This document shows positions 15,594-25,118 of a stretch of 64,000 bases of DNA, in pieces (position 1 is the first letter of the stretch; the number at the start of each line of letters is the position of its first letter). The DNA comes from Mycolicibacterium monacense (GTDB lineage: Bacteria; Actinomycetota; Actinomycetes; Mycobacteriales; Mycobacteriaceae). The notes under the pieces are model-generated. The model had not been told where the DNA came from. It did no database searches and saw nothing but the letters and a program-made list of their open reading frames with translations. A program made the translations under genes and the position numbers. The stretch is taken from the NCBI RefSeq assembly GCF_010731575.1, contig NZ_AP022617.1, positions 5,704,001-5,768,000 on the forward strand. Reading direction: 5' to 3'.

Positions 15594-16305
15594 CGCGCAG
15601 ATCGTCGAGGCGCAGCTCGGCGTTGTCGCCCCGTATCCCGACCGAGCCCGCATGCAGCGGCGGGCAGCCTGTACCGCTGTCGACCGCCGTCACGGTGTGC
15701 CCGTCGCGCTCAGCGGAGATCGCCACGGTTCCGTCCGGGCGGTTGCGGACCGCGACGGAGACACGCTGCCACACGCCGAACGGTATCGGCGTGTCCGGCA
15801 CGACGGCGCTGAGGTCGAAGTAGGTGCCCCCGTTGGAGTCGCCGCCGTCGCACTTCTTCTTGATCACCACCGTCGCGTCGCGGCGGTCCACGCTGACCGC
15901 ATAGAGCTGCCGGTCGGACTGGTACCGCACAAAGATGTGGGCCCCGTCGAAGCTGCGGGCGGGTGTCCGCCCGGTGGTGACCAACTGTGTCACCTCGAGC
16001 ATCAGCGAGAGGTCCACATCGGTGAGATCACCTCGCCGCGAGACCATCCGGAACACCGCCGATCCCGTGTCGCCCTCGTGGCCGCCGTCGTCGGGGATCC
16101 CGGTCCAGCCCTGCCCGTCGTCGCGGAACAGCGATCCGCTGGTGACCTCCCAGCCGAAACCACCGTCACCCGAACGTTTCTCCGCTGCGATCAACCCGTC
16201 CGGACCGGTGAACGAGTCCTCCAACACGGTGGGATTCGACCCGCACGCCGCACCGCATACGACGAGTATCAGGCAGGCGACCGCACGTGATGCCGTCCGC
16301 CGCAC
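15559..16305 (-). CDS. Lipoprotein with lectin-like (LamG/jelly-roll) fold
   Basis: 248 residues from GTG 16305: signal peptide VRRTASRAVACLILVVCGAA with Cys at the lipobox-like site (GAAC; the -3 residue is Gly, so the box is imperfect), then one beta-rich domain with patterns SFDGAHIFVRYQSDRQLYAV, WQRVSVAVRN and a closing LRLDDLRVSF. The end pattern resembles that of the opposing deacetylase (FTDLSV), suggesting related carbohydrate-binding folds. The gene starts 10 nt after the stop of the Rv3527-like gene and on its strand, so it likely belongs to the KstR-controlled kshA transcript. Its 3' end overlaps the deacetylase gene by 35 nt, tail to tail. Ligand unknown. Confidence 0.72.
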   Translation of the reverse strand: MRRTASRAVACLILVVCGAACGSNPTVLEDSFTGPDGLIAAEKRSGDGGFGWEVTSGSLFRDDGQGWTGIPDDGGHEGDTGSAVFRMVSRRGDLTDVDLSLMLEVTQLVTTGRTPARSFDGAHIFVRYQSDRQLYAVSVDRRDATVVIKKKCDGGDSNGGTYFDLSAVVPDTPIPFGVWQRVSVAVRNRPDGTVAISAERDGHTVTAVDSGTGCPPLHAGSVGIRGDNAELRLDDLRVSFGSEPLPPL

Positions 16306-16315
16306 CTGCCCGGGA

Positions 16316-16786
16316 CTAACCGTCGCCGGGGGAGGGTGCGGTGGAGCTCTCCTCCAGACACCCTTCGGCGACAGCGTGTTTGATGCTGTCCGCCAACCTC
16401 GGACAGGCCTTCGTCCGGGCGGGCTGCCCACCGGCCTCCCGCACCTCGCTGAAGTATGCACAGCGCTGGGACGCCTCGGAACTCCACTGCACCGACGTGT
16501 GGCCGCGTCCGAGTTTCTTGACCTTGACCGACACGTGACAGAACCGGCAGTCCACCGCCACCAGACCGGAGTTCAGATAGCGCTCACGGTCCCGCCGGGT
16601 GGCTTCGCGCACTGCCGCCGCCCGCTCTTCGTCGTCGGCGAAGCTCGGCGCCTTCGACCAGCTCTTGCGCCCTCCGGTCGACGGTGCGGGGTGGTCGTGA
16701 CCGTCGTCGTCGTGGCCGCCGTGCAGCAGGAGCATCGACCGGGCCAGCCGGTCGACTTCGGCGTCCTGCTCCTCCGGTGAGGTCAT
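16316..16786 (-). CDS. Conserved hypothetical protein next to kshA (Rv3527-like)
   Basis: 156 residues, hydrophilic. His/Asp-rich N-terminal part (HGGHDDDGHDHP), then a middle segment with the Cys-rich VDCRFCHVSVKVKKLGRGH and a C-terminal half containing CAYFSEV and KACPRL, Cys/His positions that could bind a metal. It resembles the mycobacterial proteins placed beside kshA (Rv3527 in M. tuberculosis). ATG 16786 overlaps the kshA stop by 4 nt (ATGA), so the two are translated together. A role with the Rieske oxygenase (iron-sulfur care or partner binding) is a guess from context. Confidence 0.82.
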   Translation of the reverse strand: MTSPEEQDAEVDRLARSMLLLHGGHDDDGHDHPAPSTGGRKSWSKAPSFADDEERAAAVREATRRDRERYLNSGLVAVDCRFCHVSVKVKKLGRGHTSVQWSSEASQRCAYFSEVREAGGQPARTKACPRLADSIKHAVAEGCLEESSTAPSPGDG

Positions 16787-17940
16787 GGGGTCGGCTGTTC
16801 GGCTTTCTCGCCCTCGCGGCGCGCGAGATTCTCCTGAACCTCGGTGTTCCAGTACTCGTTGGCCGCGGTGGTGTCGACCTCGATCTCGAAACGGTCCGTC
16901 ATCTCCGGGGTCACGTCGGCGACGTCGACGTAGAACTGCTGATACCAGCGGCGCAGCTGGTAGACCGCGCCGTCCTCTTCGACCAGCAGCGGATTGTCGA
17001 TACGCGTCTTGTGCTTCCAGATCTCGACGTCCTGCAGGAAGCCCTTGCTGACGCCGTCGGTGAACGTCCGCGCCAGCTTGTCGGTCATCTTCTCGTCCAT
17101 GCCCTTGGGCTTCTCGACGATGACGCCCCACTGCAGCACGAACGAATCCTGGGTCACCGGGTAGTGGCAGTTGATCAGGATGGACTCGGCCTTGTAGCCG
17201 CCGTAGTTGTTGTGCAGCCAGTTGATCATGAACGACGGCCCGAAATACGACGCCTCGGAGTCGAGGTGCGCTTCGCCGTAGGTGGTGCCCATGTCGTTGA
17301 CGTCGGGGCGGCCCACATTGTGCAGGTACTGGCTGGCGATGTGGCCCTCGAACACGTTCTTGAAGTACGTGGGCAGCCCGAAGTGGATGTAGAAGAAGTG
17401 CGCCATGTCGGTGACGTTGTCGATGATCTCGCGGCAGTTCGCGCCCTCGATCAGGATCGAGTTCCACCGCCAGTCGGTCCACTCGTCGCTGGCGAACTCC
17501 GGGATCTCGGGGATGCGCACCTCGGGGGGAGGCGGGTTGCCCTCGTGGTCGTGCCAGACGAACAGCAGACCGCTGCGCACGTCGGTGGTCCAGGCGCGGG
17601 TGCGGGCCAGCCGCGGCGTCCGCTTGGCGTAGGGCACGAGCTTGCACTTGCCGTCGCCGCCCCAGCGCCAGTCGTGGAAGGGGCAGGCGACCTCGTCACC
17701 CTTGATGGTGCCCTGGGACAGGTCACCGCCCATGTGCCGGCAGTAGCCGTCGAGGATTTTGACGTCGCCCTTCGAATCGGCGAACACCACGAGTTTGGTG
17801 CCGAACGCCTCGACGGAGTGCGGTTCGCCGTCGAGGTAGTCGTTGACCGGGCCGAGGCAGTGCCAGCCCCTGGCGTACCGGTCGGGCAGGGTTCCGGTGT
17901 CGATCTCGCGAATGCCGCTGTGGGCGGTGTCGGTACTCAC
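16783..17940 (-). CDS. kshA: 3-Ketosteroid 9-alpha-hydroxylase, oxygenase component KshA
   Basis: 385 residues. Rieske [2Fe-2S] ligands Cys67-His69 and Cys86-His89 (YCRHMGG...CPFHDW), then the mononuclear iron site Asp178, His181 and His186 in DNVTDMAHFFYIHFG. With the reductase KshB (not in this window) it hydroxylates C9 of 3-ketosteroids, which together with delta-1 dehydrogenation opens ring B. The length and motifs match Rv3526. A KstR operator lies 45 bp upstream of the start. It leads a unit with the Rv3527-like gene (4-nt overlap) and probably the lectin-like lipoprotein. Confidence 0.96.
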   Translation of the reverse strand: MSTDTAHSGIREIDTGTLPDRYARGWHCLGPVNDYLDGEPHSVEAFGTKLVVFADSKGDVKILDGYCRHMGGDLSQGTIKGDEVACPFHDWRWGGDGKCKLVPYAKRTPRLARTRAWTTDVRSGLLFVWHDHEGNPPPPEVRIPEIPEFASDEWTDWRWNSILIEGANCREIIDNVTDMAHFFYIHFGLPTYFKNVFEGHIASQYLHNVGRPDVNDMGTTYGEAHLDSEASYFGPSFMINWLHNNYGGYKAESILINCHYPVTQDSFVLQWGVIVEKPKGMDEKMTDKLARTFTDGVSKGFLQDVEIWKHKTRIDNPLLVEEDGAVYQLRRWYQQFYVDVADVTPEMTDRFEIEVDTTAANEYWNTEVQENLARREGEKAEQPTP

Positions 17941-17984
17941 CTGGGCGCCTCCAAAGTCCCGGCCACGATATCGAGGCCTCTAAC

Positions 17985-17998
17985 TAGAACACGTTACA
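17985..17998. promoter_or_regulatory. KstR operator upstream of kshA
   Basis: TAGAACACGTTACA fits TnnAACnnGTTnnA at all fixed bases; only the outer right arm departs from perfect symmetry. It lies 45 bp upstream of the kshA start and about 115 bp from the divergent MOSC gene. Confidence 0.88.
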
Positions 17999-18100
17999 GT
18001 TTTGTCCACTGATCTCGCAATGATTGGCGCGTGACCTGGGGCATACCCCGTGATCGGGGGTTCTGAACAGATATCCGGGGCGGACCCCGCCGCTCCGCCG

Positions 18101-18106
18101 TACCGT
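18101..18106 (+). promoter_or_regulatory. -10 element giving a probable leaderless mRNA
   Basis: TACCGT fits the mycobacterial TANNNT -10 element and ends exactly 7 nt before ATG 18113, where no ribosome site exists. Transcription would begin at the A of the start codon. Confidence 0.5.
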
Positions 18107-18112
18107 TGCGGC

Positions 18113-19093
18113 ATGCGAGTCGGTCAGGTCGTCGCGATGTGGCGCTATCCGGTCAAATCCCTCGGCGGTGAGGCCCTCGAGCAGGCGGAGTTCGGGCCGC
18201 GCGGTGTGCACGGCGACCGTCTGTGGGCGGTGCGCGACGTCGAACGTGACATCACCGCGACCGCCCGCCGGGTACCGGCGCTGCTGAAGGCGACCGCCCG
18301 CTACTGCGCGCCGCCTCCGCCCCACGCCGGACCGGGCCGGGTGCCCGAGGTCGAGATCACCTTCCCCGACGGCGCGGTGCTGCGCTCCGACGACGCCGGC
18401 GTGCACGCCAAGCTGTCCGAACTGGCCGGCCGCGAGATGCGGCTGACCGCGCTTCCGCCTGCGTCCGACACCAGCCTGCACCGCCTGGGCCTGACGGATC
18501 CCGACAACTCACCGATCGCCTCGATGCGTTCGGACTTCGGGATCGCCGAGGGGGAGAGGCTGCCCGATCTGTCGATGATGCGGATCTCGGACCTGACGCT
18601 GCTCGCGCGCTACTCGACACCGCCCGGGATGTTCGTCGACCTGGCGCCGGTGCACGTCATGACCACGGCCAGCCTGGCGACCATCGGCGCGGCGATCGGC
18701 GAGGCCGACGTCGACGTCCGTCGCTTCCGGCCCAATGTGCTCATCGCCGCCGACGACCCGGACGACGGTCTGCCGGAATCGCACTGGACGGGCGGACACC
18801 TGACGCTCGGTGGGGTGAAGCTCGAGGTGACCATGCCGACCATCCGCTGTGTGGTTCCGAGCCGAGCCCAGCCCGGGCTGGAGGTCGATCGCAGGATCAC
18901 CAGGGCGGTCGCCGAAAAGGCGGACCGGTGCCTGGGCAGCTACTGCTGGGTCGACTCCGGCGGTGTGGTCGGCGTCGGCGACGAGGTGGCGCTCGAACCG
19001 CACCGGCACAGCAGGTTCGGCGACGCGACCCGGCGCGGTAAGCGCGCGGTGTTCGGACTCGCCACGGCCGCGGTCGACCGGCTGACCCGGTGA
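18113..19093 (+). CDS. MOSC-domain protein
   Basis: 326 residues: MOSC N-terminal beta-barrel domain (RVGQVVAMWRYPVKSLGGE) followed by the MOSC domain with RRFRPNVLI, MPTIRCVVPSRAQPG and a conserved Cys in the latter. MOSC proteins transfer sulfur or bind molybdenum cofactor, as in the C-terminal part of eukaryotic mARC and Moco sulfurase. ATG 18113 lacks a ribosome site but sits 7 nt after a TACCGT -10 element, so it is probably leaderless. It is divergent from kshA and not obviously part of steroid metabolism. A molybdenum-hydroxylase operon lies 35 kb away in the same window; a link is only speculative. Confidence 0.9.
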   Translation: MRVGQVVAMWRYPVKSLGGEALEQAEFGPRGVHGDRLWAVRDVERDITATARRVPALLKATARYCAPPPPHAGPGRVPEVEITFPDGAVLRSDDAGVHAKLSELAGREMRLTALPPASDTSLHRLGLTDPDNSPIASMRSDFGIAEGERLPDLSMMRISDLTLLARYSTPPGMFVDLAPVHVMTTASLATIGAAIGEADVDVRRFRPNVLIAADDPDDGLPESHWTGGHLTLGGVKLEVTMPTIRCVVPSRAQPGLEVDRRITRAVAEKADRCLGSYCWVDSGGVVGVGDEVALEPHRHSRFGDATRRGKRAVFGLATAAVDRLTR

Positions 19094-19103
19094 TCGGGCA
19101 CGG

Positions 19104-19748
19104 TCACTCTTCGTCTGTGAGCCCGGTGCGCAGCGCGATCAGCTGCATCTTGCCGACGGTGAAGACGAATTCGTCGGTGGTGGCGTCGCCTGGTGCGCTC
19201 TCGAAGTGCAACCGGACCAGCGCGGGCCCGTGGGTGTAGATCAGCAGTGTGGCGGCCTTCGGGCCTTCGGCGGACATGCCGACGACGATGGTGCCGTCGG
19301 TGCCCACCGGTGCGGGCCGGGGCGTACCGCCCACCACCGTCTTCTCCACCGCGGGCAGGGCGTTGCGCAACGTCGCGGTCGCGGTGGCGGCGTCGGGGTA
19401 GACCACGACGGTGTCGGAGATGGCCCGGGTGTCCTCGGCGTTGACGAACAGTGCGCTCGCCCCCGGGAGTCCGCCGGGACTGCCGCTCGTCGACCGGACG
19501 GTGAAGGTGTCCTCGTCGTCGCTGATGTCGCTGGCCTGCAACAACAGTTGGCTGTAGTCCCTATGGGCGGCGTCATTGCCGGCGGCCGGGCTTGTCGTGG
19601 TGACGGTCGGCACCGGCTCGACGGCCGGCACCGCCGGATCGCCTGCGACTTCTCCCTCGGGCGTGTCACAGCCGACGGTGGCGGCGCCGGCCAGCAGCAC
19701 CGCGGCGGCCACCGACTTCACTGTCGTCTGCCGGTGGGCTGGGAACAC
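19104..19748 (-). CDS. Secreted lipoprotein, unknown function
   Basis: 214 residues with a lipoprotein signal: basic start, hydrophobic AAAVLLAGAATVGC and the lipobox ATVGC, then a Pro/Thr/Val-rich linker (PAVPAVEPVPTVTTTSPA) and a globular domain (about 65-205) with a SDISDDEDTFTVR start and VYPDAATATATLRNALPAV helix. This pattern is common to mycobacterial Lpp proteins with a PknH-sensor/LpqN-like alpha-beta domain, but the exact family is uncertain. It ends 10 nt from the convergent MOSC gene. There is no KstR site directly upstream. Confidence 0.75.
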   Translation of the reverse strand: MFPAHRQTTVKSVAAAVLLAGAATVGCDTPEGEVAGDPAVPAVEPVPTVTTTSPAAGNDAAHRDYSQLLLQASDISDDEDTFTVRSTSGSPGGLPGASALFVNAEDTRAISDTVVVYPDAATATATLRNALPAVEKTVVGGTPRPAPVGTDGTIVVGMSAEGPKAATLLIYTHGPALVRLHFESAPGDATTDEFVFTVGKMQLIALRTGLTDEE

Positions 19749-19806
19749 GTGAGTTCGCCTCCGGTGGTGGGTGGCTGTTCACCCCCAACGTACGCCGCCG
19801 CCGCGG

Positions 19807-20688
19807 TCAGTACTTCTGCCACCCCGAGTGGATGTAGGTGTCGGCGAACCGCTTCATCGAATCCTTCTTCTTCTCCAGCGGCGCGTCGAAACTCAAGCCG
19901 TCAAAGACCCATGGGATGACGATGTTGTCGGTGACGCCCGCCTCGGCGAGTTCGCGGTGGCCGTCGACGCCGAACTTGTCGATGCACACCGCCTGGAACT
20001 CGAATGGCTCAGCCTCGCGGCCGAATTCGGCACGTAGGTCGTTGAGCTTGCGGATCGTCTCGCCGAGTTGTTCGCCGGTCATCATCGCGCTGGTCCAGCC
20101 GTCACCCACCCGCGCCGCCCGTTTGAGAGCAACGTCGGTGTGGCCGCCCACGTAGAACGGAACCGGTTCGGACGGCGCCGGGCTCATCTGCAACCGGTCG
20201 AAGTCGAAGAACTCGCCGTGGAACTCGACCATACCGCCGGCGAGCACCAGCTTGAGGATCTCGATCATCTCGTCGACCCGCTTGCCGCGCCGCGCGAACG
20301 GCACCCCGCACCACTCGAACTCCTCTGGCGCCCAACCGATTCCGACGCCGAAGCCGAACCGGTTGTGTGTCAGGTTCGCAACCGAGCCGACCTGCCGGGC
20401 CAGCAGCAGGGGATTGCGCGATCCGAGCTTCATCACGTTGGTGTAGAACCGCAGTGTCGAGGTCACCGCACCCATCGCCGCGGCCGCGATCAGGGGGTCC
20501 ACCCACGGCGTGTCGGCGTTCCACATCCGCGACCCGTCGGGGGTGTAGGGGTAGTCCGCCGCCTGCTTCTCCATGTAGAACAGCGAATCCGGCAGCGCGA
20601 TAGCGTCGAACCCGACCTCTTCGGCGCATCTCGCGAGCTCGGTCAACTCGTCGACGGGACCCATCGCGATGCTGACCGTGTACTTCAT
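19807..20688 (-). CDS. LLM-class F420/flavin-dependent oxidoreductase
   Basis: 293 residues of the bacterial-luciferase-like barrel fold: MKYTVSIAMGPVDELTELAR start, NRFGFGVGIGWAPEEF, then PVPFYVGGHTDVALKRAARVGDGWT, a typical cofactor-phosphate region. F420 as cofactor is likely for mycobacteria but not provable by eye. ATG 20688 lies 2 nt after the ltp3 stop; an alternative GTG at 20694 would overlap that stop as GTGA. It is the last gene of the DUF35, ltp4, ltp3 unit led by a KstR site, so a steroid side-chain or ring reduction is the likely job. I know of no counterpart at this place in M. tuberculosis. Confidence 0.86.
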   Translation of the reverse strand: MKYTVSIAMGPVDELTELARCAEEVGFDAIALPDSLFYMEKQAADYPYTPDGSRMWNADTPWVDPLIAAAAMGAVTSTLRFYTNVMKLGSRNPLLLARQVGSVANLTHNRFGFGVGIGWAPEEFEWCGVPFARRGKRVDEMIEILKLVLAGGMVEFHGEFFDFDRLQMSPAPSEPVPFYVGGHTDVALKRAARVGDGWTSAMMTGEQLGETIRKLNDLRAEFGREAEPFEFQAVCIDKFGVDGHRELAEAGVTDNIVIPWVFDGLSFDAPLEKKKDSMKRFADTYIHSGWQKY

Positions 20689-20690
20689 GG

Positions 20691-21868
<1,178 letters not shown>

Positions 21869-21869
<1 letters not shown>

Positions 21870-22936
21870 CAGTTCTTGCCGTCCCTTCCCTCGAGGACCG
21901 CGACCAGGTTCTGTTGCAGCGCAGGGCCACTGGTGGCGTGCGCGAGCACCCGCTGCGCCGAGCCGTCGAATATGTGGCGGGCGGCGAAGCCGATCCGCTC
22001 CAGGCCGGCCGAGAACATCGGATTGGCGGCCAGCGTGCCGCCGGACGGGTTGATCTTCGTCGAATCCGACAGCCCGATGGCCTCTTTGAGGATGAGGTGC
22101 TGATGGGTGAACGGTGCGTAGATCTCGGCGACGTCGATGGACCCTGCGTCCCCGCCGGTGGCGGCCTGCGCGGAGGCGGCGGTCGACGGTGACGTGGTCA
22201 GGTCGCGGGCCCCCAGGATCGGTGTTTCGATGCGGTGCTCGAAACCGGTGATCCAGGCCGGGTTTTCGCGGAGTTCGCGGGCCCGGTCACCGGCGGCCAG
22301 CACGATCGCCGACGCACCGTCGGTGATCGGGGCGATGTCGTGCCGGCGCAGTGGCTCGGCGAAGTACGGGCGGTCGAGGAGTTCGTCGATGCTCTTGGCC
22401 GGCTTCTCGCGGTCCGTGCGCTCGCTGACCGCGAACGAGTCCAGCGCGACCTGCGCCATCTGCTCGGCGGTCCACTTCCCGGCGTCCAGGCCGAGTCGCG
22501 CCTGCAGACCGGCGATCGACACCGAATCCGGCCACAGCGGCGCGACGGTGTACGGGTCGGTCTGCAGCGCCAGCACCCGGCGCAGCGTGCCGGCGCTGGA
22601 CTTGCCGAAGCCGTAGACCAGCGCCGTCTCCACCTCGCCGGTGAGGATCTTGATGTAGGCCTCGTACAGCGCCCACGCGGCGTCCATCTCGACGTGCGAT
22701 TCGTTGATCGGCGGGACGGCGCCGATGGAGTCGATCGCGGAGATGAACGAGAAGGCTCGGCCGGCAAGGTAATCCGACGATCCGGAGCACCAGAAGCCGA
22801 TGTCGGCCTTGGTGATGCCGAGGTCTTCGTAAAGTTCGGCGAAACACGGCATCAACATCTCGACGCCGTTGGTGGTGCCCCAGGTGCGGCGCACGTGCGG
22901 TGCGTGTGCGAAGCCCACCACTGCAATCTCGGTCAT
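21869..22936 (-). CDS. ltp4: Thiolase-like lipid-transfer protein Ltp4
   Basis: 355 residues, second thiolase-fold protein of the unit and counterpart of Rv3522. Features: EIAVVGFAHAPHVRRTWGTT start, HVEMDAAWALYEAYIKILTGE, PITDGASAIVLAAGDRAREL, and NPSGGTLAANPMFSAGLERI. It lacks the normal Cys-containing active-site loop of thiolases. It lies 11 nt after the double DUF35 gene and overlaps ltp3, implying a complex of unlike thiolase-fold chains with an OB-fold partner. Precise substrate not assigned. Confidence 0.9.
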
Positions 22937-22947
22937 GGCTGGCCCCT

Positions 22948-23964
22948 CTACAGGTGATGCTTGTAAGTGTCGTATTCGGCGTCGGGCTCACCCGTCGGCC
23001 GGAAATGGCTGATGTTGTCGATGCCCAGACCCCACTCCTCGCGGGGCTTCCACACCGCCTCGACCCGCATGCCCATCCGCACCTGATCGGCCTCGATCTC
23101 GGTGACCAGATGCAGGAAGGGGATGTCGGCGCCGTCGAGCAACACGTACGCCGCGACGTAGGGCGGTTTGATGCGCTGGCCGGCGAACGGGATGTTGATG
23201 ATCGCGAACGTCGTGACGGTGCCCCGGTCGGGCAGTTCGACGAACTCGGTGGTGGGCCGGCCGGTCGCCGGATCCGCCTCGCGCGGAGGGAAATACAGCT
23301 TGCCGTCCTTGCCGGTGCGGGCGCCCAGGAGCTTGCCCTCCTCGAGGGCGCGCAGGAACGTGCTCTCCGGCGCCGACGCGGTGTGCTGGATCTCGATGCT
23401 GCTGGGTGTCACCAGCATCGTCACCGGGTCCTTGTCTGTTTGTGCTCCTCGCGTGCGCGGGTCGGACGGTTTGCCCTCCGGTTCGGCGTCCTCCCCGAGG
23501 GCGAAGAACGCGATGTCCGTGATCGCCCCGACCGGTTCGTCGACCCAGTGCGCATGCACCCGCGTGCCCGCACTGATCGCATCGGCGTCACCGGCGTCGA
23601 CCGCGTGCAGCATCGGGGTGTCGGCGCCGTCGAGTTTGATCAGCGCCCACGCGAACGGCCGGTCGAGCGGCTGACCCTCGAGCGGGGCCGGCTGCCACGT
23701 CCACGAGACGACGGTGCCCACACCGGCCACCGGTACGATCTCCGTCAACCGTTCGTAGGTCACCGGGTCGTATTCGGCCGGCGGCACGTGCACACGTCCG
23801 TCGGAGCCCCGCACGCCGACGATGCGCTTGTCGCGCAGGGCGGTGAAGAACTGGCCGAGCAGTGGCCCGACCGAACGGGTGTAGTCGAAGGACAACTTCA
23901 GCGGCGCCGAGAGGGGCGGTTCATGCGTCTCGATCAGCGCCGGGCTGCTTTGGCTGGCGGTCAC
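22948..23964 (-). CDS. Double DUF35/OB-fold acyl-CoA-binding protein (Rv3521-like)
   Basis: 338 residues with two tandem DUF35 (rubredoxin-like plus OB-fold) copies: one from about 22-155 (PLLGQFFTALRDKRIVGVRG ... VSWTWQPAPLEGQPLDRPFA) and one from about 185-320 (STFLRALEEGKLLGARTGKD ... TTFAIINIPFAGQRIKPPYV). The usual zinc-finger cysteines are absent in both copies. DUF35 proteins partner with thiolase-like proteins, and two such genes follow (ltp4, ltp3). GTG 23964 lies 9 bp after a KstR operator, so this gene leads the unit. Having two copies in one chain could match the two unlike Ltp partners. Confidence 0.9.
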   Translation of the reverse strand: MTASQSSPALIETHEPPLSAPLKLSFDYTRSVGPLLGQFFTALRDKRIVGVRGSDGRVHVPPAEYDPVTYERLTEIVPVAGVGTVVSWTWQPAPLEGQPLDRPFAWALIKLDGADTPMLHAVDAGDADAISAGTRVHAHWVDEPVGAITDIAFFALGEDAEPEGKPSDPRTRGAQTDKDPVTMLVTPSSIEIQHTASAPESTFLRALEEGKLLGARTGKDGKLYFPPREADPATGRPTTEFVELPDRGTVTTFAIINIPFAGQRIKPPYVAAYVLLDGADIPFLHLVTEIEADQVRMGMRVEAVWKPREEWGLGIDNISHFRPTGEPDAEYDTYKHHL

Positions 23965-23973
23965 AGCTCAAAG

Positions 23974-23987
23974 TAGAACAGGTTCTA
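23974..23987. promoter_or_regulatory. KstR operator between divergent units
   Basis: TAGAACAGGTTCTA fits TnnAACnnGTTnnA with symmetric arms. It lies 9 bp from the DUF35 gene start and 47 bp from the start of the divergent LLM oxidoreductase gene, so one site can govern both. Confidence 0.9.
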
Positions 23988-24034
23988 ACTATGGTTTCAA
24001 GGGACCAGCTAGACAGGCTAGGGAAGGCAACGCA

Positions 24035-25066
24035 ATGAAGCTCGGACTCCAGCTTGGCTATTGGGGAGCGCAACCGCCCACCAATCACGCCGAACTCGTC
24101 GCCGCCGCCGAAGAGGCGGGTTTCGACACCGTCTTCACCGCGGAGGCGTGGGGTTCGGATGCCTACACCCCGCTGGCATGGCTGGGTTCGTCGACGCAAC
24201 GGATGCGCCTCGGCACGTCGGTCGTCCAGCTCTCCGCGCGTACGCCCACCGCGTGCGCGATGGCGGCGTTGACGCTCGACCACCTGTCCGGTGGGCGCCA
24301 CATCCTTGGGCTCGGGGTGTCCGGGCCGCAGGTGGTGGAGGGCTGGTACGGCCAGCGCTTCCCGAAACCACTGGCTCGCACGCGTGAGTACGTGAACATC
24401 CTGCGCCAGGTCTGGGCGCGTGAGGCGCCGGTGACCAGCGACGGCCCGCACTATTCGCTGCCCCTGACCGGCGAGGGGACCACCGGGCTGGGCAAACCGC
24501 TCAAGCCGATCACCCATCCGCTGCGGTCCGACATCCCGATCATGCTGGGGGCCGAAGGGCCGAAGAACGTCGCGCTGGCCGCCGAGATCTGCGACGGCTG
24601 GTTGCCGATCTTCTACACCCCGCGGATGGCCGACACGTACAACTCGTGGCTCGACGAGGGCTTCGCCCGGCCCGGCGCCCGGCGCCGCCGCGAGGACTTC
24701 GAGATCTGCGCGACGGCACAGGTCGTCATCACCGACGACCGGCCAGCCACCTTCGAGATGATGAAACCCTTCCTCGCGCTGTACATGGGCGGGATGGGCG
24801 CCGAGGACACCAACTTCCACGCCGACGTGTACCGCCGGATGGGGTACGGGGAGGTGGTCGACGACGTCACGAAGCTGTTCCGCAGCAACCGTAAAGACGA
24901 GGCGGCCAAGGTGATTCCGGACGAACTCGTGGACGACGCCGCCATCGTCGGCGACGTCGACCACGTGCGTGAGCAGATCAAGCTCTGGGAAGCCGCCGGG
25001 GTGACGATGATGGTGGTCAGCGCCCGCTCTGCCGAGCAGGTCCGGGAACTCGCCGCGCTCGTCTGA
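24035..25066 (+). CDS. LLM-class F420-dependent oxidoreductase (Rv3520c-like)
   Basis: 343 residues of the luciferase-like monooxygenase fold: MKLGLQLGYWGAQPPTNHAE, then AEEAGFDTVFTAEAWGSDAY, LGLGVSGPQVVEGWYG and PIMLGAEGPKNVALAAEICD, which match F420-dependent LLM proteins. The counterpart of Rv3520c by position: divergent from the DUF35 gene with a shared KstR site. ATG 24035 follows GGGAAGG. It probably reduces or oxidises a steroid-derived CoA ester; the reaction is unknown. A second LLM gene lies at 19807, so the regulon here has two. Confidence 0.9.
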   Translation: MKLGLQLGYWGAQPPTNHAELVAAAEEAGFDTVFTAEAWGSDAYTPLAWLGSSTQRMRLGTSVVQLSARTPTACAMAALTLDHLSGGRHILGLGVSGPQVVEGWYGQRFPKPLARTREYVNILRQVWAREAPVTSDGPHYSLPLTGEGTTGLGKPLKPITHPLRSDIPIMLGAEGPKNVALAAEICDGWLPIFYTPRMADTYNSWLDEGFARPGARRRREDFEICATAQVVITDDRPATFEMMKPFLALYMGGMGAEDTNFHADVYRRMGYGEVVDDVTKLFRSNRKDEAAKVIPDELVDDAAIVGDVDHVREQIKLWEAAGVTMMVVSARSAEQVRELAALV

Positions 25067-25094
25067 GGCGGGTGAACACTTCTTGCGAGTTGTC

Positions 25095-25108
25095 TAGAAC
25101 ACGTTCTA
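25095..25108. promoter_or_regulatory. KstR operator, perfect palindrome
   Basis: TAGAACACGTTCTA, flanked by C and G to give a 16-bp perfect palindrome, lies 10 bp before ATG 25119. It should control the decarboxylase-like gene and, through 4-nt overlap, cyp142. Confidence 0.92.
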
Positions 25109-25118
25109 GATTGACCGG

